Shown one piece after another: positions 20,736 through 30,557 of a DNA stretch of 64,000 nt. Position 1 is the first letter of the stretch, and each line of letters opens with the position of its first letter. The DNA lies in NCBI GenBank assembly GCA_020631735.1, contig CM036209.1, forward strand, positions 624,743-688,742, given 5' to 3'. Under the pieces are notes generated by a model. The model was given only the letters and a program-made list of their open reading frames with translations, did not search any database and was not told the DNA's origin. Made by a program: the position numbers and the translations under genes. Source of the stretch: Saccharum officinarum (taxonomy: Eukaryota > Streptophyta > Magnoliopsida > Poales > Poaceae).

Positions 20736-21638
20736 ATGGCTCAAGTTATGTTCAATCATGTTAATGGCAAGCCTCCATTCTTTGATGGCGTCTCTTCCTT
20801 TGATCATTGGAAAAGGAAGATGAATCAATATCTAGGCAATATACATGAGAAGGTTTGGGATGTGACCAAAGAAGGATACATCATTCTTGATGAGGAAAAC
20901 CTCACTCCAAATGACCGCATCAACAAACAATGCAATACGGCGGCACTTGACACAATCTATCGTGCCATTGATGATAAAGTATTTGAGCAAATCAAAGATC
21001 TTGAAAAGGCAAATGAGCTTTGGATAAGGCTTGAAGAAACATATGAAGATACTTCAATGGTAAAAAGTGCCAAACTATATATGCTCAAGGACAAGTTCTC
21101 CACATTCAAGATGAAGGATGATGAATCCATCCCGAAGATGTTCTATAGGCTCCAAGTCATTGTCAATGATCTCAAGGGGCTTGGGGAGAAGGTTGAGGAC
21201 AAGGACTTCTCACACAAGTTCTTGATGTGCTTACCCAAGAAGTTTGCCACCTTGAGAAGAATGATCTTTAGAGAGGGATTGGACAAGGTCAAACCAACCA
21301 ATGTGCTTGGAGATATAATGACCGATGCCCAATACAATGATGATGAAGATGAGGTAGAAGAGAAGAAGGAGACCAAGGTCAAGCAAGAAAAGCCCATTGC
21401 ATTCAAGGCTTCATCCTCTAAGGGCAAGAGCAAGGTAGAAAGTGATGATGATGATCCATTCGATGATGAGACCATGGCCCTCCTTGTGCATAAGATGGGA
21501 AGGTTCATGAAGAAGAAAGGATATGGGGCAAGGAAGAGGAGAGACACTATAAAGGCAAAGACCCTTTGCTACAATTGCAATAGAAGAGCAGCGATCTTGT
21601 TATCGGAAGAAGAAAAGCGCTACAGACGAAAAAACTAG
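20736..21638 (+). pseudogene. SIRE-like Gag, truncated at zinc knuckle
   Basis: The ATG 54 bp after the LTR opens a Gag with FDGVSSFDHWKRKMNQYLG, NDRINKQCNTAALDTIY, ELWIRLEETYEDTSMVKSAK and MLKDKFSTFKMKDDESIPKM. An acidic/lysine linker and MALLVHKMGRFMKKKGYGAR follow. It reaches CYNCN of the CCHC zinc knuckle at about 21584 and then changes into unrelated codons ending at a stop at 21636-21638. The related minus-strand element continues CYNCNNPDHVVAKCP at that point, so the break is a true junction. Protease and Pol are missing. Confidence 0.85.
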
Positions 21639-21767
21639 TGGAAAAGCAAATTTACTAAAATAGGAATGATTATTAAATACTTGAGAACACTCTCCGTAAA
21701 TGAAGTGTACGTGCCGTATGCTTATAGCATGCGTTAGCTGCCCCTTTTTAAAAATATTTCCGCCGTT
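21585..21767. other. Junction sequence after truncated Gag
   Basis: This stretch has no match to the retroelement or to the duplicated segment that begins at 21768. Nothing recognised. Confidence 0.4.
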
Positions 21768-22931
21768 GCATCTTTCACTGCTCCACAAACTCAAACAGAA
21801 TCTTCTGTAAGTTGGATCTTTCAGCTGGTCTTGACTTGGACCAGTGACCACTAGCGCCTTGTTTAGATTGAGGTGAAAAGTTGAAATTTTTTCACTCTCT
21901 ATCACATCAATCTTTGCATGCATGTATGAAATATTAAATATAGATAAAAAATAACTAATTGTACAATTTAGTTATAAATCACGAGACGAATCTTTTGAGT
22001 TTAGTTAATTCATGATTGGACACTAATTGTTAAATACAAACGAAAGTCCTATCGTTAGAAAAATTCTAACTTTTCGTGATCTAAACGAGACCAGGCATGG
22101 AAGCAGATTAGAGAAAAACGATGCAGTTCAGCTAGCCAGAGACTGACTGCACTGAAGGCATGAGCAAGTCCAACAATTACTAATTTCGTCATCGTTTAAA
22201 AAAAAGTTTTCAAAAAAAATCTAATTTCGTCATCGAATCAAAATGAAATTAGTAAATCGGATTGAGAGTATAGATATGGCCTTGTGAGCCAACGAAATTA
22301 CCCGCTTCTGCCATTCCTCAAATACCCCCGCGCCCAGCACGCGACCCTCGGCATCCTTGCCGGCAGGGCCCCGTCCTCCGTTCCTCTTCCTCCCCACCCG
22401 TCCATCTCTCGCCTGCCTTCGCACGGGTGCGCCGCCCGTTCGACGGCCACGCGCCCACGCCGCGCCACCCAGCTGCTCCGGCACCCTCCCTTCCTCGCCG
22501 AGCTCCGGATCGACGCCTCCCGCTCATCCCCGCGCCCTTTCCGGGCTCCCCATCCGACTCCTCCCCATTCTGCAGCAGGAGACCAGCACAGCCCCGAATC
22601 CACCGGGCTCCCTCGCCTTCGGCTCGCCGTCGCTCCTCCTCCGCGTCCCGCCCCGCACGGTATGATCGGTGCTGCCTCCCACCACCTCTCCGTTTAGCCT
22701 GTGGCTGTAGACGAGCTCCAGATCGGGAAAGGAAAAAATTGCCTTGTGTCGATTTATCCGCCTGTCATATGCTGGCAGGGGCACGAAGATGGGCGCGATT
22801 TGAAATTAATTCGTTTAGTGTAGTGGACATGATGGATTGATGAATTGCAAATGCCTTGTGGTCTTTGCTTATAGCCAAATATGTTCGAGGACAGTGGAAA
22901 TGGCATGCTAGCTGTTTGCTTATTATAGATG
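21768..22931. repeat. Segmental duplication, copy A (PPR upstream region)
   Basis: Sequence from cgttgcatctttcactgc to tgcttattatagatg recurs at 26790-28592. Copy A contains a MITE (21854-22092) that copy B lacks, and lacks the MULE found in copy B. The GC-rich part (22310-22660) followed by CACG|GTATGA, with a CATGTCAG|GTGGGA acceptor at 23003-23004, looks like a 5' UTR exon and first intron for the PPR gene at 23520. Gene linkage is inference. Confidence 0.75.
21854..22092. mobile_element. Tourist-like MITE absent from the duplicate copy
   Basis: Ends read GCGCCTTGTTTAGATT and, reverse-complemented, GGTCTCGTTTAGATC. The interior carries AATCACGAGACGAATCTTTT, shared with 50533-50770. Copy B has gactactaggcatg where copy A has gaccacta, the element, then aggcatgg, so copy B is an empty site. 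Confidence 0.75.
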
Positions 22932-23003
22932 AATAGCAAACCTTTCTGCAAGCTCTAAACCTTTATGTTTTGACTAATTCCAAACATCTGTTGCTGCATG
23001 TCA
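22284..23003 (+). promoter_or_regulatory. Putative 5' UTR exon and intron of PPR gene
   Basis: A CpG-rich block (22310-22660) ends in a possible donor CACG|GTATGATC, and an acceptor TGTCAG ends at 23003. In the duplicate the donor is GTAAGATC, closer to consensus. Short frames here have no known domain. No transcript data are available, so the exon is a proposal. Confidence 0.4.
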
Positions 23004-23223
23004 GGTGGGATGGCCTCAAGGACGGGCATGGGTACTGCCGCCTGTGGTAGTGTTTGACACACGGTTCACAAGCTCTGCCTCTCGCCATTCCATCTTCGCA
23101 TCGCCTCTCCCAAGCCCTCTGCCATTCGTAGCCACGGTCACTGCTGCCTGCGGTGGTTTCTTTCCTAGCTCTGACCAGGATTGTCTCCGTGAGCAGGAAG
23201 GGGTTGCCTAGGAGCCAAACGGA

Positions 23224-23512
23224 CAGGGACGAAGCCAGAAAAAAATTTAGGGGGGGCTAAACAAAAGTGCTACAGTGACTTAGCTCTACTTTAATCCCTC
23301 GTAATAGAAAAAGTATAATAGCTTGAAGTAGTCTTATATTTAAAACGTCAATTAACAATGAAATTCACAAAATACATCTAAAAAATAAATGTCTTAGCCC
23401 ACCCTACCTTATACATCTGCGTCTAAAATTGGAAGAAGAGCACTAGAAGTTCCACTAGCTTAGCAGCAGGGGGGGGCTGGAGCCCCCCAGCCCCCCGCTG
23501 GCTTCGTCCATG
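23224..23512. mobile_element. hAT-type MITE immediately before PPR start codon
   Basis: The 289-bp element has termini CAGGGACGAAGCCAG and CATGGACGAAGCCAG (reverse complement of the right end). It is flanked by 8-bp duplications CAAACGGA at 23216-23223 and 23513-23520. Eight-base duplications and the CA-ended inverted repeat fit hAT. The last A of the right duplication is the A of the PPR ATG. Confidence 0.88.
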
Positions 23513-23519
23513 CAAACGG

Positions 23520-25126
23520 ATGGCGGCCCGGCGCCTCCTCTTCCTCCAAAGTTGCCGCAGCTACTCTACCTCAGCCTCAGCTGAGGACATGGTCATCTCC
23601 TCCTCCGCTTCCTACCCTCCCCTACCATTACCAATCCACCTCCACTCCCTACTATTCTCCATTCTACCGACTCTCCTCCTGACCCCATCCACCGCTTACC
23701 GCCATGCTCCTATCTGCCGCAGATCGCCTCCGTGGGTCTTCCTCCTCAAGCCCCCTGGTCGCACTGCGCTCCACCATGCGCTATCCTCCACAGGCATTGA
23801 CGCTGCCATGGCGTTCTCACCAGATGTTCTTGCCAATGTCGTCAACGCGGGCGACCTCAGTGGTGCCGCTACTGTCACTTTCTTCGATTGGGCGGTCACT
23901 AACTCCAAGCCTCCCCCATCCGTCCACACCTGCAACATTGTCATCAGGGCATTGGGGAGGAAGAAATTCTTTGATTTTCTGGATGACGCCCTTCAGATCA
24001 TGCGCAGAAACAACATCTTTCCAGACCTGACCACGCTGGAGATCATCATTGATAGCCTAGTTGCTGCCAGGCATGTCAGTAGGGCTGTTGAGGTGCTCGG
24101 TACCGACCAATTTGGATTTGGGATTGGGAAAGCCTGCCACAGAAAGGAGGCATTTACTGTCCTCATCAGGTGTCTTTGCCGGAGGTCACATGTTGGTCTT
24201 GCTAGCTCGCTCTTGCAGGCTGCTCGTAAGGAGTTGCTTGGTCTTGATAGCGATGTGTACAATGATGTCATGGGTGGCTGGGCGAGGTTTGGGAGTGTTG
24301 ATAAATTGCAGGTGGTTTGGACAAAGATGCAGGAGGATGGGCTGGTTCCAAATGAGGTTTCACATTGCCATCTAATTGAGGGATTGGGTAGAGTCGGGCA
24401 GACTGAGAACGCACTCAGGGAGTTTGAGAATATGGTACATGGGAGATATGGTCCAACTACGATGGCCTACAATGCACTTATTTTCAATTTTATTTCCGTT
24501 GGGGATTTGGACAGTTGCATCAAGTATTACAAGGATATGTTGGAAAAAAATTGTCCCCCAAACATCGACACGTGCTCCAAGATGATTAAAGCCTTTTTGA
24601 GAGGTCGCAGGGTAGCTGATGCGCTCCACATGTTTGATGACATGTTGGCCCAAGGAGTTGTGCCAAATACCGGGATGATAACATCATTTATCAATCCATT
24701 GTGTACATTTGGACCGCCTCACGCTGCTTTGATGATTTACAAAAAGAGTAGGAAGGCTGGTTGTGTAATATCCTTGAAAGCTTATAAGCTTTTGCTGGAA
24801 AGGCTCGCTAAATTTGGGAAGAGTGGAATTGTTTTGGACATTTGGGAAGAGATGCAGGAGTGTGGATATCAACCTGATAAGGAGATTTACGAGTTTATAG
24901 TAAATGGGCTTTGCAATGTGGGTAAGGTTGATGCTGCTGTGTCTGTGGTGGAGGAATCACTTCGGAATGGCTTCTGTCTTGGAGAGTTGTTTGCAGCAAA
25001 CTGAACAACAAGCTGTTGGAGATGGACAAAGTTGAGACTGCATATAATTTGTTCAAGAAAGTAAAACATGCTCGTGCACTTACTAATTCACGTAATTATT
25101 GTCGTGCTAATGGGTGGCATTCCTGA
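23520..25126 (+). CDS. P-class pentatricopeptide repeat protein, one apparent frameshift near C-terminus
   Basis: From ATG 23520 a frame of 494 codons runs to TGA at 25002-25004. The N-terminus (MAARRLLFLQSCRSYS) looks like an organelle transit peptide, probably mitochondrial. From about residue 135 it has degenerate 35-residue PPR units, including VHTCNIVIRALGRKK, YNDVMGGWARFGSVDK, HCHLIEGLGRVGQTE, YNALIFNFISVGDLDS, CSKMIKAFLRGRRVAD and YEFIVNGLCNVGKVDA. PPR proteins bind organellar RNA and aid its processing. Near 24981, CTTGGAGAG seems to lack one base: the next frame continues sensibly as SKLNNKLLEMDKVETAYNLF to a TGA at 25124-25126. So the gene is either slightly truncated or affected by an assembly error. 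There is no PLS/E/DYW tail and no intron in the coding part. Confidence 0.82.
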
Positions 25127-26299
25127 GCATAACCAGTTTGTGTGCGGGATGGTAAACCAACAGAAGAGCTGCAGAGTCTGCATTGAGGAACGCTGTTTAC
25201 ATTGCACCCAGGTCATCCTGCAGGCTGCAGCCAACATCAAGTGGCAGCACTTGAAGGTCAAAATGACAGCTGGTATGTATCTATAACTACGATTTTATGT
25301 ATGTATGAGTGTTGTAACCCTTTCTGCCCATACCCCTGCTGGCACTTGGCATGTGGCAAAACACATTTAGTATTAGTACTATGATATATACTAGCAATAC
25401 GCACATGTTTCTACCCTTTTGTCATAGCTTGCTGATTTCCTTATGCTATCAATATTTGTTTTTTAGAGTACTATCGATATAACTAATCTATTCATCTCTC
25501 TCTCTGCGTCAATTGGCAGCAATATAATGCCTACACATCTTCTTGCAGGTGATGATGCTCAATGTAGTTTTCTATATGGACACTTTGTACGCATGAGGGA
25601 ATATTATGCTGCACTAATATTCAAGAGAGAAAGCTCATGGACACCATGTGCTTCGCCTTTGTCACAGGATGGGATTTTTCGCGTTACCAGGTTGCTGCAT
25701 AGACAACCTGACCATAGACTTTCTGGCTGGTAGGTCAGCATGTTTTGAATATTGCTGGCAGTGGTCATCCCTTGCTTTGATACATGACATGATTTATTTG
25801 CTTCACGTTGGAGAGAAGCTAGCTTCAAACAAGACCTAATCGTTTTCTTCGTCTTCGATGACTTGATTCTTGTTCAATGGGAATTGACTGGACAAATCGT
25901 GGTCAGTCAGGTCGTTGTGACGAGCTGTAAAGAGGAGTTTCATAATGATGCGTCTCTAGCAGATTTAAATCAGAGAAGACGAATTGCATGGTTCGTCTGT
26001 CGGTTATATTTCCTACTGATGTAAATTTAACGTTTTTTTAACTAACTGAATGATGTAAATTTTAACTAGATGAATAAAACAAATATGTACTCTGCTTCCA
26101 ATCCAATTATTAGCTGCAGCTGCTCCTTGTGTTTTGTATCGAATGCTTGCTTCAGTATATTACTTTTTTTTTCTTCTTGTATACACTCCTTGTCTACCTG
26201 TTCAGGTATTGTACTCCCTTTCTTGCGCAGAAGGATAATGACGTGTTTCCGAACAAGTTGCCTGTGCACTGACCTAATTGAGATCGCAGTCAAGATGCA
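25127..26299 (+). other. Downstream region of PPR gene
   Basis: AT-rich sequence without a convincing gene. Possible 3' UTR with splice-like sites (ttggcag near 25520). Short frames have no domain. Confidence 0.4.
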
Positions 26300-26307
26300 T
26301 CCAAGCA

Positions 26308-26538
26308 GGGGGGGTGAAAACGGTACGGGTATTTTTCGACTGCATTCGAGATTGAATTCGTTTAGAGAGGTTTAGATCTATCCGTATCTGTATTTGAATA
26401 CTCAAATCACATATTTATAATATCGATATCCAATCATATCCTATCCGGCATAGTTGACACTATCCGTATTCAAATCCGAATCCAGACATAAATACGAAAA
26501 CAAATGTGATATCCGTATCCGATCCGTTTTGATCCTCT
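26308..26538. mobile_element. hAT-type MITE
   Basis: The 231-bp element is flanked by TCCAAGCA at 26300-26307 and 26539-26546. Ends are GGGGGTGAAAACGGTACGGG and, reverse-complemented, AGAGGATCAAAACGGATCGG. The interior is rich in TATCCGTATCCGA-like motifs, as in a common grass hAT MITE family. Confidence 0.8.
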
Positions 26539-27145
26539 TCCAAGCAACCTCTGGAATCGCAATTCGTCGAGTAGGACCTATGGGCTATGGCCGGCGCCTG
26601 ATTTTCACCTGGGCCGCCCGCTATTTGGCCGGGCCAGGCTTTTTTTGGCACGCGGGCAGCTATTGCTGTTGCGCCATCGGAGGAAGCCCCGTGACGCTGC
26701 TCTACTAGTGCAAATTCGTGTAGTTCAGATTTTTTGTTCCAAGATGTCACTGTAATGAACGTTCCTTTTTTTTTGAAATACAGCAGCTGTTGCATCTTTC
26801 ACTGCTCCACAAACTCAAAAAAATCTTTTCTGAGTGGATCTTTCAGCTGGTCTTGACCTGGACCAGTGACTACTAGGCATGAAAGCAGAGTAGAGAAAAA
26901 ACAAGCAAGTCCAACAATATACTGTTTTTTTAAAAAAGTCCAACAATATACTAATTTCGTCATCAAATCAAATTTAATTTTTTTTGGATTTTGGAAAGGC
27001 TCAAATCTATTTAAATTAGTAAACCAGATTGGGAGTATAGATAGAGATGGCCTTGTGAGCCAACGAAATTACCCACTTCTGCCATTCCTCAAATACCCCG
27101 CGCCCGCACGCAACCCTCGGCATACTTGCCCCCTCCCCCGTTCTC

Positions 27146-28023
27146 GAAAATGGGGATTTGCCCCCGTGAGGAGGGGCTTCGCTGGAATGCCCTTAAGATT
27201 GTGGGCTTCGTTAAAATGCCCTTACGAAACGAGTCACACTAGGTAGAATGCCCTGAGTAGGTTTTTATTTGCCTTAGTTCCCGTTTTCCCTTGACCTTAT
27301 CTCTATAGTCACGCAGAGATGGGAGAGAGCCACCGCCGCCGTTCACTTCGCACCGCCGTCGCCGCCGCCGCTGTTCACCTTGCAAACCAAGCCGAAGCTG
27401 TGCTGCTACCTCGCCCATTAATCGCTTGTAGGTGTGTGCTCCACTTTCCCCTGCTCGCCCTTCTCCTTCTCTCGGGCGTTGACCGCAGTAGCAGCGCCGC
27501 CCGAGCGTCGCCGGTGATGGATGGAGCTCGTGCCTCCATGGCCACTGCTGCCATTTGTGCGCGGGAAAGGGAGGGGCCCCGGTCGGCCGCCCAACCGGTA
27601 GCGGCGTGGCGGCGCGCTGCGCCGCTTGGGCACGCGGCCCTCACGGTGGTGTCCGAGCGCACTAACGGGCGGCGGCTGCCTGCTCTGCTTAAACGAGCAG
27701 GGGGCATGGCCGTGTGAGGAGGGGAGCGCGAGTGTGCAGGCGGCGCTGGATGCCCTCCGCCACGACGCCAGCAACCACCGCCGGCGTGCCGCCGTTCTGC
27801 CTCTTCGTGCTTCTCCTCCCTCCTCCCTTTACTCCCCTCTCTCTCCGATGAAACCTTAGGGGCAAAACGGGAAAGAAAAAGGGCTGGGGCAAAAAAAAAA
27901 AAAACCTATCCAAGGCATTCTACCTGTTGTGACTCGTTTCATAAGGGCATTTCAGCGAAGCCCACAGCCTTAGGGGCATTCCAGCAAAGCCCCAGCCCCA
28001 TAAGGGCAAAATCCCTATTTTCT
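27146..28023. mobile_element. Non-autonomous Mutator-like element, Pack-MULE candidate
   Basis: The 878-bp element has terminal inverted repeats of about 115 bp. Both ends share, in order, GGGGCTT[CT]GCTGGAATGCCC, GTGGGCTTCG, AAATGCCCTTA, GAAACGAGTCACA and GGTAGAATGCC. It is flanked by CCCCGTTCTC at 27136-27145 and 28024-28033, in the 9-11 bp range of Mutator duplications. The interior (about 27310-27860) is strikingly GC-rich, with ATG-started frames such as 27319-27717 on the plus strand, unlike its flanks. This is what captured gene fragments look like, but I cannot name the source gene. Confidence 0.88.
27319..27717 (+). other. GC-rich open frame inside Pack-MULE
   Basis: A 132-codon frame starting MGESHRRRSLRTAVAAAAV, rich in Ala and Arg, lies wholly inside the MULE. 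Overlapping frames are open on both strands, as is common in GC-rich grass exons, so the coding strand is uncertain. It could be part of a captured exon. Confidence 0.3.
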
Positions 28024-28592
28024 CCCCGTTCTCCGTTCGTCTTCCTCGGTTCCTCCCCACCCGTCCATCTCTCGCCTGCCTTCGCACGGGTGCGCCGCCC
28101 GGTCGACGGCCACGGGCCCACGCCGCGCCACCCAGCTGCTCCGGCACCCGCCCTTCCTCGCCGAGCTCCGGATCGACGCCTCCCGCTCATCCCCGCGCCC
28201 TTTCGGGCTCCCCATCCGACTCCTCCCCATTCTGCAGCAGGAGACCAGCACAGCCCCGAATCCACCGGGCTTCCGCGCCTTTGGCTCGCCGTCGCTCCTC
28301 CTCCGCGTCCCGCCCCGCACGGTAAGATCGGTGCTGCCTTCCGCACCTCTCCGTTTAGCCTGTGGCTGTAGACGAGCTCCAGATCGGGAAAGGAAAAAAT
28401 TGCCTTGTGTCGATTTATCCGCCTGTCACATGCTGGCAGGGGCACGAAGATGGGCGCGATTTGAAATTAATTCGTTTAGTGTAGTGGACATGATGGATTG
28501 ATGAATAGCAAATGCCTTGTGGTCTTTGCTTATAGCCAAATATGTTCGAGGACAGTGGAAATGGCATGCTAGCTGTTTGCTTATTATAGATG

Positions 28593-28689
28593 GAATTTGT
28601 TCAAGGACAGCGCAAATGCGTTGTGCTCCTTGTCGGCCGTGATAGTGCTTTAAGGATGGCCTGTTTCATGTGTCCCAACCCCTGATAAT
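28593..28689. other. Sequence after duplication copy B
   Basis: Non-homologous to copy A beyond the break; no gene recognised before the gap. Confidence 0.4.
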
Positions 28690-28789
28690 NNNNNNNNNNN
28701 NNNNNNNNNNNNNNNNNNNNNNNNNNNNNNNNNNNNNNNNNNNNNNNNNNNNNNNNNNNNNNNNNNNNNNNNNNNNNNNNNNNNNNNNN
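28690..28789. other. Assembly gap (100 N)
   Basis: Exactly 100 N. The right flank begins with an ATGC tandem repeat (28800-28820), a likely cause of local misassembly. Confidence 0.99.
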
Positions 28790-29145
28790 TTCTTGGCGCC
28801 ATGCATGCATGCATGCATGGCTTTGTAACTTCGAGTAAATACGATGACAGTTGATGTATGATGAGTTTTCCTAAGGTTTCCTTGTATCATCAGTCAAAAG
28901 CTTCTGATGTTTGCGTTAGAGACAGGCATCATCATGTTAATTAATCTTGTTTGCATGATGATGTAGATGATGTAAATTTTTTATTTGTTCTTGTGATTGA
29001 GCGAAGGTCTAGTTTGCTTTAACTTTACTGCAAATTCACACAATGTTGTATTATTGCTTATATACTTTACTGAAATGTAAGCTGAAGCTGTGATCAAGGT
29101 GACTTATGGTAGCAAAGCTAGCTGACTTCTGGTTGATTATTACAT
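28790..29145. other. Intergenic, no gene recognised
   Basis: AT-rich with a short ATGC repeat at 28800-28820. A 26-bp stretch at 29099-29124 (gacttatggtagcaaagc...) recurs at 30632-30656 on the far side of the CACTA element. Confidence 0.5.
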
Positions 29146-29685
29146 CACTACCGGAATTCACTTCTTTGCCGAGCGCCGAAGGCTTTGCCAAGCGTTTTTT
29201 TTCGGGCGCTCAGCAAAGAAGGCTTTGCGAGAGCCAAATAAAAAACACTCGGCAAAGCCTCTACACTCGCAAAGAAGGCTTTGCCGAGCGTCCGATAAAC
29301 GGCTCTCGCAAAGAAGTTTCTTTGCCGAGAGCCAAAAAAACACTCGGCAAAGAAGGCTTTGCCGAGCGTCCGATAAACGGCTCTCGGCAAAGAATTTTCT
29401 TTGCCGAGAGCCAAAAAAAAACTCGGCAAAGGCTTCTTTGCCGAGTGCCAAAATAAGACACTCGCAAAGCAATTTTTCAAACCACATTTTGGTGCCCTAA
29501 ACGAATTCAAATAAAAAAGTTTTCAACTACAAAGTTTCATAACTTTTCATGATCTACAAACTTTATATTGGTCATTTCTTTATTCGATAAAGTAATAATT
29601 ACGTTGTTCACAAAATCTATATGTCTCTCATGTAGTTCCATGAAACTACAGGAGAGATATATAAGATTTGTGAACAATGTTAGCA

Positions 29686-30030
29686 CCACAATTTCGGATG
29701 GAAAAACTTCCTAAATGAAGTTTGTAGATCTCGAAAGGTTATGAAACATTGTAGTTGACCACTTTTTAATTTGAATTCATCTTGTCATAGAAAACTACGT
29801 TTGAAATTCAAAATTTTAAAATTTTAGAATTCGAATTTTTCAGAAGACCTCGGATGGAAAAACTTCCTAAATGAAATTTGTAGATCTCAAAAAGTTATGA
29901 AACATTGTAGTTGACCACTTTTTCATTTGAATTCATCTTGTCATGCAAAACTACGTTTGAAATTCAAAATTTTAAAATTTGAATTTTTCAAAAGACCTCG
30001 GATGGAAAAACTTTCTATATGAAAAATGTA
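29686..30030. repeat. Internal direct repeats of CACTA element
   Basis: The block from cggatggaaaaacttcctaa at about 29694 through catgaaacattgtagttgacc-type sequence recurs at about 29851, with a third partial copy from about 29999. Period is about 155 bp. Confidence 0.7.
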
Positions 30031-30189
30031 GTGCTCAAAAAGTTATGAAACTTTGTGGTTGACAACTTTTTGATTTGAATTCGTTTAGGGCCTCAAACAA
30101 TCAATTTTCACTTGGTTTAGTATAATATTTGAGTAACTGAAACGACATATAGACGCATGTGAGTGTGTAGTGCTGGTGGCAGAGGAGGT

Positions 30190-30235
30190 ATCGCGTGAGT
30201 GAGAGGTCACGAGTTCGAATCCCGCCGACCGCGTA
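30190..30235 (+). other. tRNA B-box-like sequence inside CACTA element
   Basis: GAGTTCGAATCCCGCC at about 30208 resembles a tRNA B box. The preceding bases do not fold into a full tRNA by eye, so no tRNA gene is claimed; it may be a SINE remnant. Confidence 0.3.
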
Positions 30236-30557
30236 GCCGCGAATTTTGCGCGAAAAATGCCACGACTTGCGACTTCGACGGAGACGGGCGGGCGCTGGCC
30301 AGTGGGCCCTCCCCCGATTGAAAAAAAATTCCAGGTTTTTTTCGCATTTTTTTATTTCGCGCTTTGCCGAGCGTCGGGCTCTCGGCAAAGGCTTTGCCGA
30401 GTGCCCGATAAACGGCTCTCGGCAAAGAAGCCTTTGCCGATCGATTTTTGCCGAGGGCTTTGCCGAGAGCTGCGCTCGGCAAAGGCTTTGCCGAGGGCCT
30501 TAGAGGCTTTGCCGAGAGCCTGGGGCCTCGACAAAGCAGCCGGCTCCGGTAGGGCAT

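Larger units (their letters stand above)
26790..28592. repeat. Segmental duplication, copy B, holding a MULE
   Basis: Homologous to 21768-22931, starting tgttgcatctttcactgc and ending tgcttattatagatg. It lacks the copy A MITE and is interrupted at 27146-28023 by a Mutator-like element. After 28592 the two copies diverge, and a gap follows at 28690, so a second PPR copy may or may not have existed there. Confidence 0.8.
29146..30554. mobile_element. Non-autonomous CACTA (En/Spm) element
   Basis: The 1.4-kb element begins CACTACCGGAATTC, and its right end reverse-complements to CCCTACCGGAGCC. CAT duplications lie at 29143-29145 and 30555-30557. Subterminal regions (29160-29465 and 30360-30540) carry many GGCTTTGCCGAG motifs in both orientations, as in grass CACTA families. 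The middle is AT-rich, with a 140-bp internal near-duplication (29685-29850 and 29855-30000). No transposase is seen. Confidence 0.9.

Noticed and set aside
21143..21547. Minus-strand frame opposite the SIRE-like Gag
   Set aside because: Antisense shadow of a clear Gag frame.
22284..22840. Several Pro/Arg/Ala-rich frames in the GC-rich block
   Set aside because: Open in many frames because of GC content, no domain; better read as a 5' UTR exon.
30180..30240. Possible tRNA gene in the CACTA element
   Set aside because: Only a B-box-like match; no acceptor stem or anticodon arm can be drawn.
30101..30388. Minus-strand frame with GGIRTRDLSLTRYLLCH
   Set aside because: This wording arises from translated tRNA-like repeat sequence and is common in spurious plant proteins; it lies in the CACTA element.
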